From contig NC_047062.1 in the NCBI RefSeq assembly GCF_902459465.1, forward strand, positions 18,669,994 through 18,733,993: a DNA stretch of 64,000 nucleotides. Direction: 5' to 3'. This document shows positions 1 through 9,715 of the stretch, piece after piece; within the stretch, counting starts at the first letter, position 1, and the number at the start of each line of letters is the position of its first letter. The position numbers were made by a program, and so were the translations under genes. The stretch comes from Asterias rubens (taxonomy: Eukaryota; Echinodermata; Asteroidea; Forcipulatida; Asteriidae). Below the pieces are notes generated by a model. It saw only the letters and a list, made by a program, of their open reading frames with translations. It did no database searches and was not told the origin of the DNA.

Positions 1-274
1 AGTACTCCACTAAGTTAAGCTTCGTGAATACCGCCCCTGGCCCTAAATGTATTGAGCTGCTTAAACAGAAAAAGATTGCTTCAATTTGCTGCTTAGCAAA
101 AGCATAAGGAGGATACAATTCATAGGTTGTACATCTTACATGGCATTTTGGCTGGTGACCACTTTTCTGGTCTCCAAAATTGTCTGTGCTGCGCTGCATT
201 TTGTGGTAAAGTAGCTCTATGATATTGATCCTAGGTTAATGAGCATATATGAAATGGGAAATCAGCCAAGACTT

Positions 275-345
275 CTCATTCTTAACTTCACTGGTGAGGA
301 GTGAGTCGTGAATTGGTCTCAACGTTTCTGAAGAGTGTTGGAGAT
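275..345 (-). repeat. Penelope-type terminal-repeat scrap with 3' half of a hammerhead core
   Basis: The minus strand holds GAAACGTTGAGACC at 316-329. The same string follows stem II in the better hammerhead copies of this window (7.7 and 48.3 kb). The 5' half, CTGANGA plus stem II, is not recognisable here, so this is a broken copy. Confidence 0.4.
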
Positions 346-639
346 GCTGGTCTCTTTAAAGGGATTCAGAGTTTTCAGTGTTGAGTCAGCACTGCTCAGA
401 TACAAATCTCTTCTGATACCGATCCCTCTTCAGTAATTTGTATTGCTGGTGAAAACGTTTAAAAACTAACATCCCCAGTATACTCAAGGTTCTTTGTTTT
501 GTTTGTTTGTTTAGATGGAAACTCGGCAAACTCCCAAAAATATAACCACCAGCTGGCAAAAACCAATCTTTCTCATACAAATATTTGAAACACCACGTCT
601 ATGACTATGAATTGCACAGATCAAGAAACTGTAATTCAG

Positions 640-765
640 TAACGAGACAACAATACTTGTTCTATAGTCATTGTGAAATAAGCAGTTAGCTTCGTAGGAT
701 TCGAACCCACCACCGTGTGATTGCAAGTCCTTATCGCTATGCTCTTGTTTATCTTGTGATCTTCT
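640..765 (-). repeat. tRNA-derived SINE head in the last EXOC5 intron
   Basis: On the minus strand a consensus RNA polymerase III box B (GGTTCGAATCC) follows a box A-like ATAGCGATAAGGACT at tRNA-like spacing. It sits inside an intron and lacks a full cloverleaf, so I read it as a SINE fragment, not a tRNA gene. Confidence 0.5.
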
Positions 766-809
766 TTTCATGACCATTGTTGTTTTTACTGCTTGATCTT
801 GTATTGCAG

Positions 810-1545
810 GTGCAATGTTGGTGATTTGTGACGTGAATGAATACCGCCGTCTTGTTAAATCCTTCAAAGTTCCGATGGTGAATTCGCTATTTGAGAAACT
901 CCATGCACTATGCAATCTCCTTGTAGTAGTGCCTGAGAACATCAAGTCTGTCATTACAGGAGAACAACTGGTAAGACTGCTAACTTGTCTAATACTAGCA
1001 TATATAATCCATTATAGGTTTGCCAAAACTTTATTTTATTTTGGTGGGACAGCCGTCGCCATGAAGATTATTCTATACCCTTTGTTTTGTGCTGTATGTT
1101 CAGAAATAAGTCTGGAAAATTACCCAGTATGTCTGCTGCAACCTATAAATTTCAAAATCTTTTGTCTAATTTTAAGAAACTTAAATTATTTGTCTTTTAT
1201 CCAAACTTTTGTTACATAAATGCAAAATGAACCGTTCACTCATTCAATTGCAAAATATCATCAGCAAACAACTATTAACGCTTTATGCAATTTCATTGTT
1301 GTGCTTGTTTTAATTTATGAAAGGAAGAAAGTTTTAGAGGGAAATGTTCTTACACAAGCCAGTCTTACTCGGGGTTTTGCCATCAGTTTTCTTGCAATGT
1401 TGCAGAACAAAATGTGTACACCAAGGCTAAGTAGCAATATTTGAATTTCCTTTTCTAGGGTGGCCTGGACAAGAACACCCCTATGTCATTTGTTCAGCTC
1501 AGAGCAGACTTCAAAGCAGCCAAGATTGCCCAGCAGCTCAGGTAG
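810..1545 (+). CDS. EXOC5: Exocyst complex component 5 (Sec10), last two coding exons
   Basis: Sec10 is a subunit of the exocyst, the octameric complex that tethers secretory vesicles to the plasma membrane. Two exons are visible: 810-970 (acceptor AG at 808-809, donor GT at 971) and 1459-1545 (acceptor ttttctag, stop TAG). They join in phase 0 and encode the last 81 residues. The first exon reads DVNEYRRLVKSFKVPMVNSL and then LHALCNLLVVVPENIK; the second reads GLDKNTPMSFVQLRADFKAA. This is the conserved C-terminal end of metazoan EXOC5, where human has a nearly identical LHALCNLLVV and FVQLRADY. The rest of the gene must lie to the left of the window, and I found no further exon in 1-809. 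Candidate poly(A) signals AATAAA lie at 2667 and 2774. Identity is firm; the 3' UTR extent is a guess. Confidence 0.92.
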
Positions 1546-2084
1546 CAAGCTCAGTACATCATCTCTTACCCTGAGATACTCGCCTCTATTCATCCAATAG
1601 ACACCTTGCGTAATGCGAAATGCTACAATGACGCTGAGGTCACACCCACGTGTTTATGCACAAAGAACAGCTATCGTTCAATGATTTGCCTCCTTTGGCT
1701 TCAGTGGGGGTGCTTTTCCATATCAGCTTGTGAAATTTTTTTTTAAACTCTGGATTCTTAGAACAATTTTGTGTACATACCTTTTAAGCATATCTTGTCA
1801 ATGGATTATTGCAGATTTCTTGCCCAACGAAGAAGATTTGTAATGAAATGTAATTTATGTTGAATAAGTATAGAGATCCATGTACATATAATAGTAATAT
1901 TGTAAATAATTCTAATCAGATTGCATTATCTGAAAAATCAATTGTAAAAGCATAGTATGAATTGTATAATTTGTATTGTTTCATTTTATTTATGAATTTA
2001 TTTTGTATTTTTATTAATATTGTTGTTTACCCTGACTTACTCCAGTTATTCAGTCCTTTATCTCCACAACATGATATCGTATGT

Positions 2085-2385
2085 TTTTAATATCTCCTAG
2101 GATTAGTCCTACGTTAGGACTAGTCCTAACTTTTTGTGAAATCGACCCCTTGACTTACAGAATAACCTTTTAATGCTCTATATTTTATAAAAGCACCTGT
2201 ATGAACAGAGTTATACTTCACAAAGCCCTAAGATTCATCTTAAGTTGAGTTGTCAGTATCATTACTAGGTACATGTGTTAGTATCACCATAATGATTTGT
2301 ATTTTGATTTCACGCTTTTTAATAGCAGTTAAGATTGATTTGCAGTTAAGATCAACATTAGCTCTTTTTGAAATCGACCCCAATC
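2085..2385. repeat. MITE relic, TTAGGACTAGTCCTAA family
   Basis: The segment contains a perfect short palindrome (TTAGGACTAGTCCTAA) next to AATCGACCCC. A second, diverged end, also reading GAAATCGACCCC, lies about 230 bp downstream in the same orientation. This looks like one or two decayed palindromic MITEs. Confidence 0.4.
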
Positions 2386-4039
2386 TTATGGGTATTTAAG
2401 CACTGGGACCTGTTAACCTGTGGAGAAGGGGAGCTGTATCTGTAATGAAGCTGCAGCAAGGAAACAAGTTTATTTTGACCATAACAAAATCAATAACCAT
2501 TGTTACCCCCTCAAAATGCCTTTTGAAGGAGAAATACAACTAAAAGCGGAAAGACATACCGACCGGTAGTATTGCTACCACTCATGCTTGGACTCATAAT
2601 ACAGAGGTGCCCCCTCAAAAGTTTCCCATATACTTTAGGATTTCTCAACGGGAGTGCCCTTTGCAAAATAAAAATGGCCCTGCCCCTCAATGGATTGACT
2701 GTTTATTAAAAATGTGCAACAAAATAGAAAAATATACACCATTCTCTTGATTTATCATTTGTTTACAATTTCAAATAAAAGAATATACAATCATGGAACT
2801 TGGAAGTGTTTTTTCTTTCTTTCACACACCCATTACTACGCCTACTACTCGGTAAAAGTTTAACACTTGCTTGGATGAGTAAAATGATCTGCTGTTACTG
2901 TTTAGGGGGAAGTTGCGATTCTGATGCCTACTTGTTATAAAAAAGAAAAACTTTACCCTTTTGGCCATATTGATTCAAAGTTTAGTCTCCGTTTACACCA
3001 TTCTTTTATGCCTGATTTTGAAAAGCCACTTGATTTGTTACACAAATCAACGGAATCCAGCTACAGCTACAGTAGGGTTGCTCTCTCATAAAATTCTCTA
3101 ATGAAATATTGTCTCATTAGTCCTCTTACAACAAAAATTCAATATAATTGGCCAAAAGGCCATGTGTATAGGCCTACGGTAAACGAAACACATCAGTTAT
3201 GAAACCTACAACCAAGCAGGCCTTTTTATGCACGTGGTTAACTTTGAATCCGCAAACAGGAGGCTCACGGTGTGTTGAAAATAGAGCTACTCTTTCCGCC
3301 TATAAGGCCATTTTATATTTCTATTTTTTACATTTCTGTATGTTCTATTTACGCAGTATTTTGTACAATGTATCTTTATATATGCCTAGATTATATTTGT
3401 TTAAAGCGAAACGAAAAGAAACATTATTAATGTGATGCTTTACTTTTGAAAGTCTTCCTTTGCCGCCTTCACACTTTCATTTCATTTGTCGCCGGTTCCC
3501 TACGAAAATGCCAAATAAATCATAACAAACACCTTTTATACATCGCCCTAAGTTTTCGGGTACCAGTGATATTTTTTAAAAAGACTGGTGTGCGGTAGTA
3601 GCACAAAATACCACTATCAATAACGCCTGTGCATGTGGACATCAGGTATGGGTGATGTTTAACTTCTGCAAGGTTTGAGTTGCCAATAATTTATTTTATA
3701 CTAGACACAATTGGTTTTTTCTTATGTGTAACCCTTAGCAAGTGGCACTTGGAGGTGTTGAAACAGGGCTGCCAATCAGTTTCCCATCTGTTGAGAGTGT
3801 TGATGTCATTTTGGAGTGTAATCGAGTCCATAGGTGAGGTAATGTTGCTTGTTGTTGGTTAAAATTAATTAAACTTTAAAGGTTCTATGTACTTTTTGTT
3901 CGCTTTCTACTACCAATCTTCAAACGGAGTAAAGTTTAATGAATGTGAATTTGTGGACATTGTGTTTTGTGTTACAAAAGGTACCCAAATCCTTTTAAAG
4001 GGTTGAATATAATGTAATCCTACTTCTAGAACTATTGTA

Positions 4040-4661
4040 TGAAATTCGTTCCACTGTCGTCTCGACGTGGTACTTTTGGTACTTGGTGGTTATCCTCCTG
4101 GAACTTCAGCTGGGGAACTTGACAATTCCCGTCTGGAATCCATACACCCAGAAAGACATAACCAAAATTGAAGCCACTCAATGACGTGCTGCCAGGTTCG
4201 TTCTGCAGCTGTACCACCGCACTGAAAGCGTGTCGGCTATGTTGAACACCTTGGAATGGGACACCTTAGAAAGGCGACGCCAGGCAGCCAGCCTCACCCT
4301 CCTCTACAAAATCCAGAACCAAACTATTGCAGTCAATCCAGACCTTTACCTCAACCCAGCAATGTAATACTAGATCATTCCACCCAAACATATATCAGAT
4401 CATCCCAGGTAGAATACAGTCATTCTCGAACTCATTTTTCCCAAGAACTGTCATCTGGTGGAACTCACTCCCCGGCAATATCATCACCTCCCCTTCAGTT
4501 GAGGTTTTCAGGGGAGTGGTGACTGCTCCCCTATAAGCAGCAATGAGTCTTTTTTACTTGCACCATGTACAAACGCACCCCTGCACCGCTCATGGACAAA
4601 TAGTCCCTCGGCTTTACGTCCTGTCTTATGGACCCTACCGAGTATACAAGTAGAAGTAGAA
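4040..4661 (+). mobile_element. Non-LTR retrotransposon (CR1/L2-like) 3' end fragment
   Basis: Read with frame changes, the plus strand resembles the C-terminal end of a CR1/L2-type reverse transcriptase: a hydrophobic RFVLQLYHRT-like stretch, then LEWDTLERRRQAASLTLLYK, then a tail with FPRTVIWWNSLP followed by Pro/Ser and a stop. This WNxLP ending is typical of the extreme C terminus of these proteins. Several frame breaks and stops show it is dead. The non-coding tail probably runs to the AGAAGTAGAAAGGAGG stretch near 4660. Confidence 0.65.
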
Positions 4662-4954
4662 AGGAGGTCAGGAGAGCGTCGTCTAATTTGTTTTGTTGTT
4701 GTTTAGGCCTAGCTAGATTGTGAATGTAATTACTTTTGAAGATTTGGTGGGATTTGGAATCTATATATGAGGGATTTTTGGAGATTATTCCATAATTTCT
4801 CAGTGTTCTTTGAAAAAAAGATTGTTCGTAGATAGTAGATGAGATGCTGGGTATTTTGAACTGATTGTCTTTGCCCTTTCTTGCCCTCTGCGGTTTCGAT
4901 TCTAAAATGTGGCTGTGGTCGGCTTTGATTACATGTGACGATAGACGAGGTGTC

Positions 4955-5048
4955 AGGACACTTCGTACTTTTGCCACTTCGTACCCTGGACACTTCGTAC
5001 CTTTGCAAGGTACGAAGTGACTATGGACACTTCGTACCTTGGACACTC
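4955..5048. repeat. Cluster of ACTTCGTACC repeats forming a perfect hairpin
   Basis: The string ACTTCGTACC occurs three times, once followed by its exact inverse, giving a hairpin with 13-bp arms (CACTTCGTACCTT / AAGGTACGAAGTG) around a 3-base loop. No function is known to me. Confidence 0.6.
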
Positions 5049-5323
5049 TTTGGATTGGACAAAAATGTGTTCGTGGACTTGTCGTAAACGGGCCAAAACT
5101 CGACCAACATGACTCAGATTTTCAATTACTTTGCGCCTTCAGGACGTCCCTCTAATCTTAGTTAGGTTATATATTTTATTTACCTGGTCCCTTTTGTAAA
5201 TATTTTGCCATGAGTAACATAGTGAAATCACATGTTTGATAAAATAGCCACAGTTGTTTTGCTTACAGGCTTTATAAAATTAGGTTCAGTTCTGAAATAT
5301 TTTTCATTTCTCTTCATATCCAG

Positions 5324-8300
5324 ATCCACGCAGATAATCGTCATTCTATGTTACCAGTGACCAGGATACCAGCTGTCCTGGTTCTCTCCTTGTTCTCATT
5401 GGCCCATATTCATGCTCGACATACTACGATACACCCAGGTGTTCAAGGCTTGTCGGATACCAAGACGTCGTACAAATACATTGATAAGTTAAGTCTATCA
5501 AATGACAATAGACGAGAGTTTCAGGAGATACTGCTGGACGCCGGCGCCCAGCATGAAAAGCTGCTAGCAGAGTGCCAGGCAGAGACATACAGACCATTGA
5601 CCATCGGTAAGAGATATTTGTCAAGTTTACTTATTGCAATAAATAGTTATGCCTGAAGTTGTGTTTCCAACTTCTTTTGGGCCCTATTTCAAACCTCGGC
5701 TTGGGCTCTGGCTTATAGGCTCCAAGCTCTATCTACTGGGCCCGATTTCATGGCTCTGCTAACCGCCGAATTCTGCGCTTACCCGCATTCCCAGCTTACG
5801 TGCAAGCGCCGAATTTCTGCGCTAGCCTTGTAAGCGTAGAATGCCTATGTAACGTGGAATACGCACGCGCAGAAGCCAAAATTCGCCGTAACCCGTGAAA
5901 TACGCTTGCCGTAAGCACAGAATATCCCTGCTTCCGTGAGTGCCGATTCTGTGCTTACGGTAAGCAGAGCCATGAAATTGGGCCCTGATGTTCGAACCAC
6001 CACGTGAAATATGCGCTGGTCCAAAAAGGCAGTTTAAAGGCTGAGCTCTGCGTTTCCACTGCGTACCAGTGCGCAGAGCCGGAGCCCAAAAGCCTAGGTT
6101 TGAGAAAGGCCCCTGGTCAAAACCCTTTCTTTTTCTTTGTGCTTTCAAATTCTGCCTCTTTCGCTTTAGGGTGTCATGGCCGAGTAGTTTTAAGAACATC
6201 AAATTCTAGTTCTGGTGGTTAAGTCATCTGAGTGTGGGTTCAAACCCTAGTCATGACATTTGTGTCATCGTCATGATCATTCTCTGTGGTCCATCAAGAG
6301 GGACGTATCGATTTGTTTTAGACTGCCATCAGCTGCTGTGCCGGTGAGCCATGGTCCACTTCTAGCTGGCGCAACCAGGTGTTGCGTGGTCGCCCTCTGG
6401 GTCTCTTCCAGGCTGGGCCGGGACGGATTCCCACTCGAGCGTTGACGCTCAGCTTGAGGGGGGTATGTGCTGGAGTATATGCTTTACTATAATTCGTTCT
6501 CTTTACCCAGGGGTATAAATGAGCGCCATGGCAGCTCGGGGTTGAAATCCCCAGGGAGCTGAGAAAGTTTATAGGAATGTTATTGACTCGATGACAAGGG
6601 CAATAATGTAAATCGCATTGATTTGGTCAGTGTAAAATGTGCTATAGAACTTGGTGGTTAAAGGCCCGGTCCCACTGCAGCGATAACGAGAACGATAACG
6701 ATAACGACACAAAGAGAACGCATTCCATTGGTTGAATGAGAGTGTGCATATTCTGCGTGGAGCAATTCAACCAATACAATGCGTTCTCTTTGCGCCGTGA
6801 TAGTTATCGTTTTCGTTTTCGCTGCAGTGTGACTCTGCCTTAAGTCATCGGAGTGTGGGTTCGAATCCTGTTCAAGACATTTGTGTCCTTGAGCAAGATG
6901 CTTTACTACCAACCATGTAAAATGTCTGTCATCTATCACAGATGAAAGGATTTCCGAGGCCCAAGTTCTACTTCTGACCAATCTGCCTGCTGCGGCCACG
7001 TTACTTAAAGATACGCTTAGCTTCCCAGAAATATCTACTGAGCAGGTAAGTTTAAAGGCACTGGAGGTGTTTGGTAATTGTCGAAAACCAGTGTTCTTAC
7101 TTGGTGTATCCCAACAAATGCATAAAGTAAACCTGCAAAAATTTTGGCTCAATTGGTCATCGAAGTTTCATGATAATAATGAAAGAAAGAACACCCTTTT
7201 TGAAAAATTTACATTCAGTGTGTGCTTTCAGATGCATATGAATCCTTTTTATTTGACTGAGAAATTACCTCTTTCTTAAACACAAAGACAATGCTTTATC
7301 AATAGTTGCATTGGCCGTAAGTGCAGTTTTCCGCACTTAGTTGATCCCAGTTCTGTACCCCCCTTTAACATTTTGCGTTTATCTTCTCTTTTTGACAGAA
7401 TGTGAAGTATATAGGATTTGAGGCATTGCATGGTGAGGTATCAATGTATATTTGGTAAGCGGTAACACCATGTGTGTATCTACTTGCCAGGTGGAGTTGT
7501 TCTTAGGGAACTGTCTTGCTTTATAATACTGCCCTGGAGTAGATAATCGGAGGTTCGGGATACTTCTCAGTTCTGAAAAGAACTGTCCTGCTTTTTAACT
7601 ATTACCAGGGCGGATGGTATAGAAATTAGACTAGACTACTACTTTAGCTTATAGGATCGTAATTAACTGTACTGCCGCTGAGTCAGTTCTGAAATTGGTC
7701 TCAACGTTTCGACTAGCTTGCTCTAGTCATTGTCAGGAGACTGGAGGAGAAAAAGGGTGGGCTTATTTATAGGGGTTCAGTGGATCCACTGCAGGTCAAT
7801 CAATGCTCTGATTGGTTGTGTGGTTGGCGGGCTCAGGGCTATTGTTAGGGTTGGCCATTGTGTGAGAAACCTCTCGGGTGTAGTGAGGCGTGTCAGTAGG
7901 TTGGGGGTTGTTAGAGGAGGAGGGTGGTCTAGTTTGTAAGACACTGCTACAGATTTGCAAAGGTCCTGGGTTCTAATCCCACCCAAGTAATCAAGTATGC
8001 CTGAGAACTCGTGAAAGTTACTCGTCGGTGTAATGGTAAAATCAAAAGTATATGAAATTCTTTATCCCAAATGCAAATTTAACATTTAGTTCTCGCAACC
8101 ATCTCTTAACTAGTTTCACCCATTTTACTCTCTAGGTCCAGACGGACATGCAACAGATAGACGACACTCTTGTCCTCTTCAACATTTTCAATGCGGCTAC
8201 CATCAACCACATCGTTGTCTTCCTGACCGGGACCGGAGCGTTTCCAGAGGGAATGGGTGGGGCCATCTACTTCAGTTGGCCGTCACCGGGGGGGAAATGG

Positions 8301-8372
8301 TCTGGATGTTTCTCGGTTTCATCACCAACGAAAAGCCAAGTGCCATTTTTAAAGTAGTCGGCTTGAAGAAAG
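5324..8372 (+). CDS. Three-exon ORF: signal peptide + unknown stretch + Hikeshi-like exon with frame loss
   Basis: The exons are 5324-5606, 6942-7045 and 8136-8372; all have good splice sites and the phases join (1, then 0). From the ATG at 5348 an uninterrupted ORF of 194 codons ends at 8357. Its N terminus looks like a signal peptide (MLPVTRIPAVLVLSLFSLAH, then HIHA as a possible cleavage site). The next ~100 residues are helical and acidic, and I do not recognise them. The third exon is clearly Hikeshi (OPI10), the nuclear import carrier for Hsp70: VQTDMQQIDD, INHIVVFL, then FPEGMGGAIYF. After the G7 run at 8288-8294 the ORF slips. The Hikeshi frame resumes one base off (MVWMFLGFITNEKPSAIFKV) up to the donor at 8373. 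No Hikeshi first or later exons were found. It may be a chimera, a pseudogene, or a homopolymer sequencing error. Confidence 0.55.
5679..6113. repeat. Outer palindromic MITE carrying a second MITE inside it
   Basis: The left end reads GGGCCCTATTTCAAACCTCG; the right end is its diverged inverse complement (CCTAGGTTTGAGAAAGGCCCC). The subterminal TTGGGCTCTGGC matches inverted GCCGGAGCCCAA. The element lies in the intron between the first and second exon of the ORF above. A related copy lies at 38540-38712. Confidence 0.6.
5738..5985. repeat. Inner MITE with GGGCCCGATTTCATGG termini
   Basis: The 248-bp segment begins GGGCCCGATTTCATGGCTCT and ends with the near-perfect inverse (AGAGCCATGAAATTGGGCCC). 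It interrupts the outer element, so it inserted later. No clear target-site duplication is seen. Confidence 0.65.
6171..6658 (+). repeat. tRNA(Leu/Ser)-derived SINE
   Basis: The head reads GTGTCATGGCCGAGTAG (box A) and GGGTTCAAACCC (box B) with a class II tRNA-like spacing. It is followed by a body with CCCAGGGGTATAAATG and an end TGCTATAGAAC typical of SINE tails. The middle (about 6285-6470) looks like inserted or diverged sequence. Confidence 0.6.
6662..6840. repeat. Harbinger-like MITE with TAA duplication, inserted in a SINE
   Basis: The 179-bp element is one large inverted repeat: AGGCCCGGTCCCACTGCAGC at the left and the inverse of AGGCAGAGTCACACTGCAGC at the right. The arms continue through AACGATAACG and AGAACGCATT. 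It is flanked by TAA at 6659-6661 and 6841-6843. Removing it and one TAA restores GGTTAAGTCAT, the sequence of the intact SINE at 6219-6229, so the insertion point is clean. Confidence 0.75.
6844..6925 (+). repeat. Right part of the SINE split by the MITE
   Basis: It continues with GAGTGTGGGTTCGAATCC (box B) and ACATTTGTGTCCTTGAGCAA, matching the SINE at 6171 and the one at 40.3 kb. It ends just before the acceptor of the exon at 6942. Confidence 0.6.
7051..7290 (+). repeat. TTTAAAGGCACTGG-type MITE fragment abutting a splice donor
   Basis: It starts five bases after the exon end at 7045 with TTTAAAGGCACTGGAGGTG and contains GGTGTATCCCAACAAATGCA. I recognise this as a dispersed family of echinoderm introns, from memory. 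The far terminus is not clear. Confidence 0.4.
7495..7745 (-). repeat. Penelope-like terminal repeat with degenerate hammerhead ribozyme
   Basis: Read on the minus strand: stem I strand GTCTC, then CTGACAA (7730-7736), a stem II formed by GACTAG and CTAGTC, then GAAA (7707-7710), ACGTT, and the stem I partner GAGAC. This is the hammerhead layout known from Penelope-like elements, with one core change (CTGANGA has become CTGACAA). The stretch to the left (7495-7690) carries the TTCTGAAAAGAA hairpin that accompanies these repeats. Confidence 0.6.
7915..7990 (+). repeat. tRNA-like SINE head
   Basis: TGGTCTAGTTTGTAAGACA (box A-like) is followed at tRNA spacing by GGTCCTGGGTTCTAATCCC (box B). No acceptor-stem pairing is seen, so it is a SINE and not a tRNA gene. 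Confidence 0.5.
8136..8372 (+). pseudogene. Hikeshi (OPI10 family) exon 2 homologue with a -1 shift in a G7 run
   Basis: This exon corresponds to the second coding exon of Hikeshi, which carries the hydrophobic pocket-forming N-terminal domain. Human Hikeshi has VQT..QQ, INHVVVF, PFPEGMGGSVYF and LGFVTNGKPSAIFK at the same spacing. One G must be added to the run at 8288-8294 to keep the family frame through to the donor site. The acceptor (tctctag) and donor (AAG/gtatgg) are intact. The isolated position and the lost frame favour a partial copy, but a single-base assembly error would restore the exon. Confidence 0.6.
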
Positions 8373-9259
8373 GTATGGTTGACAAAAAAATTTATAGTCA
8401 ATATGTTTCATTAGGCCGGTGTTTATATCCCGTTTTATTGGCATAATTGTCACATCTCCACCCGCAAAATATTATGATTACATGTCCATGTACGTGCAAA
8501 TGGGCAATTCCACGGTCAGTCGCATAACACTTTTCAGTGTCATTTCTCGATCGTGGTGCTAGAAGTTCTGTGTGAGATATTCTTTCCTCTAAGTTTATAG
8601 ACTGATTTGTACTTGACACCCAAGGCTTTGAATTGATAATTATTAGAAATGTTGTGGGCTTTGTGCTCTGGATGTTATAACGTTGTAAAGACCGGTCAGT
8701 CGCATTACACAAAAAGGACATGGTTAAAAAAACACTTGTCACAATTCAAAAATCTCCTCTATCAAAAAGATTGTGAAAGTGTTACTATATGTAACACACA
8801 ACTCTTATACATGAGTATCCAACAGGATAAATGGTCAGCAACTTGAACTTTTAGGTAATACGCTTTTACTGACGGGTATTGGTAGTAGATAGGGGACTCT
8901 TGTGTTCGGACTTAAAAAGTATTCGACGAGTTGAAGGCACACGCTGTAGGCATAAAGATAGACAATTAGTTTAATTAATGGGGAAATGGTACGCATGGTA
9001 CAATGGCATAGGGAAATCCTTGCTTTGGACTAGGTAAATAATTTGAGAGTGGAAGGCATACGCTTTACTGACGGGTAGACAGGGGACTCAAAGTCACTGT
9101 AACACCAAAAAGGTTAATCAAAGAGCATTAACAGCAAAGTGGACAGTGAACTTGGCTAATGGAACACAGCATCAACGTTAATTAAGGCTATCAAAAAGTA
9201 ACAGTTTAAAAGGTACATGTTCTTAAAATAAAGTGCACAACAAATAATTAAATGTATGT

Positions 9260-9360
9260 ACTCACCAAGTCCCTGCGCTCAGCGGCTGACTGTACTCTCG
9301 CGGTACCGTTGTGCGACCTGCTGAGCCCCGCGGCAATGTTGCTGGAGATTGGTCTATTCA
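9260..9360 (-). other. CpG-rich exon-like block with donor site, unassigned
   Basis: On the minus strand a GC-rich block (GCCGCGGGGCTCAGCAGG, GGTACCGCGAGAG) ends GGGACTTG/gtgagtac, a full consensus donor. It stands out from AT-rich surroundings. It could be a non-coding first exon or a repeat fragment. No start codon or homology was recognised. Confidence 0.25.
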
Positions 9361-9584
9361 CTCTCTATTCACTCTCGTCTTGTTGTTTCCTTCTTAAAAA
9401 ATCAGAAGATAGTTTTTGAGCTATGAATAAAGTACTTTATTAATATCAATATATATATCTACATGTATATCAACAAGTAACACAGGTGTGCAAGCACTTG
9501 AATAAGTGCAAATAACACATTTAATTGTATACGTACAAAGGCAATGTTCACATCGTCTATGAGCTATTGTGGTTATAATAAGAA

Positions 9585-9715
9585 TCTGTGGTTATATCAA
9601 ACCGACGTTTCTATCAGTGTGTTCTGACTGTCTTCAGTGCATGCGTTCATCGTCTCATTGAGACCGGTCAAAGCACACTGGGCGAAACGTCAACCTGTTA
9701 ACCACAGACTTTCGT
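9585..9715. repeat. Two opposed hammerhead-like motifs (Penelope-type relic)
   Basis: On the minus strand CTGAAGA (9631-9637) is followed by a weak stem and GAAACGTCGG. On the plus strand GGGCGAAACGTCAACC occurs at about 9681. The pair is bracketed by CTGTGGTTA and its inverse TTAACCACAG, so the whole segment is palindromic. Both cores are imperfect. Confidence 0.45.

Larger units (their letters stand above)
1546..5323. other. Intergenic: EXOC5 3' UTR, repeat relics, LINE 3' end
   Basis: No convincing exon was seen. The left part is AT-rich and probably carries the EXOC5 3' UTR. At 2090-2150 and again at 2330-2382 there are copies of a palindromic family whose end reads TGAAATCGACCCC next to self-complementary TTAGGACTAGTCCTAA. 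Further right are a LINE 3' fragment and a hairpin cluster, listed separately. Confidence 0.5.

Noticed and set aside
511-954. 147-codon minus-strand ORF
   Set aside because: It lies opposite the EXOC5 exon and a SINE; composition and lack of splice context mark it as a shadow.
4531-5046. 171-codon minus-strand ORF
   Set aside because: It overlaps a LINE tail and the ACTTCGTACC hairpin cluster (its SKVRS-type repeats come from that cluster) and has no family resemblance.
6658-7152. 164-codon minus-strand ORF
   Set aside because: It is built from the antisense of the MITE, the SINE and the exon at 6942.
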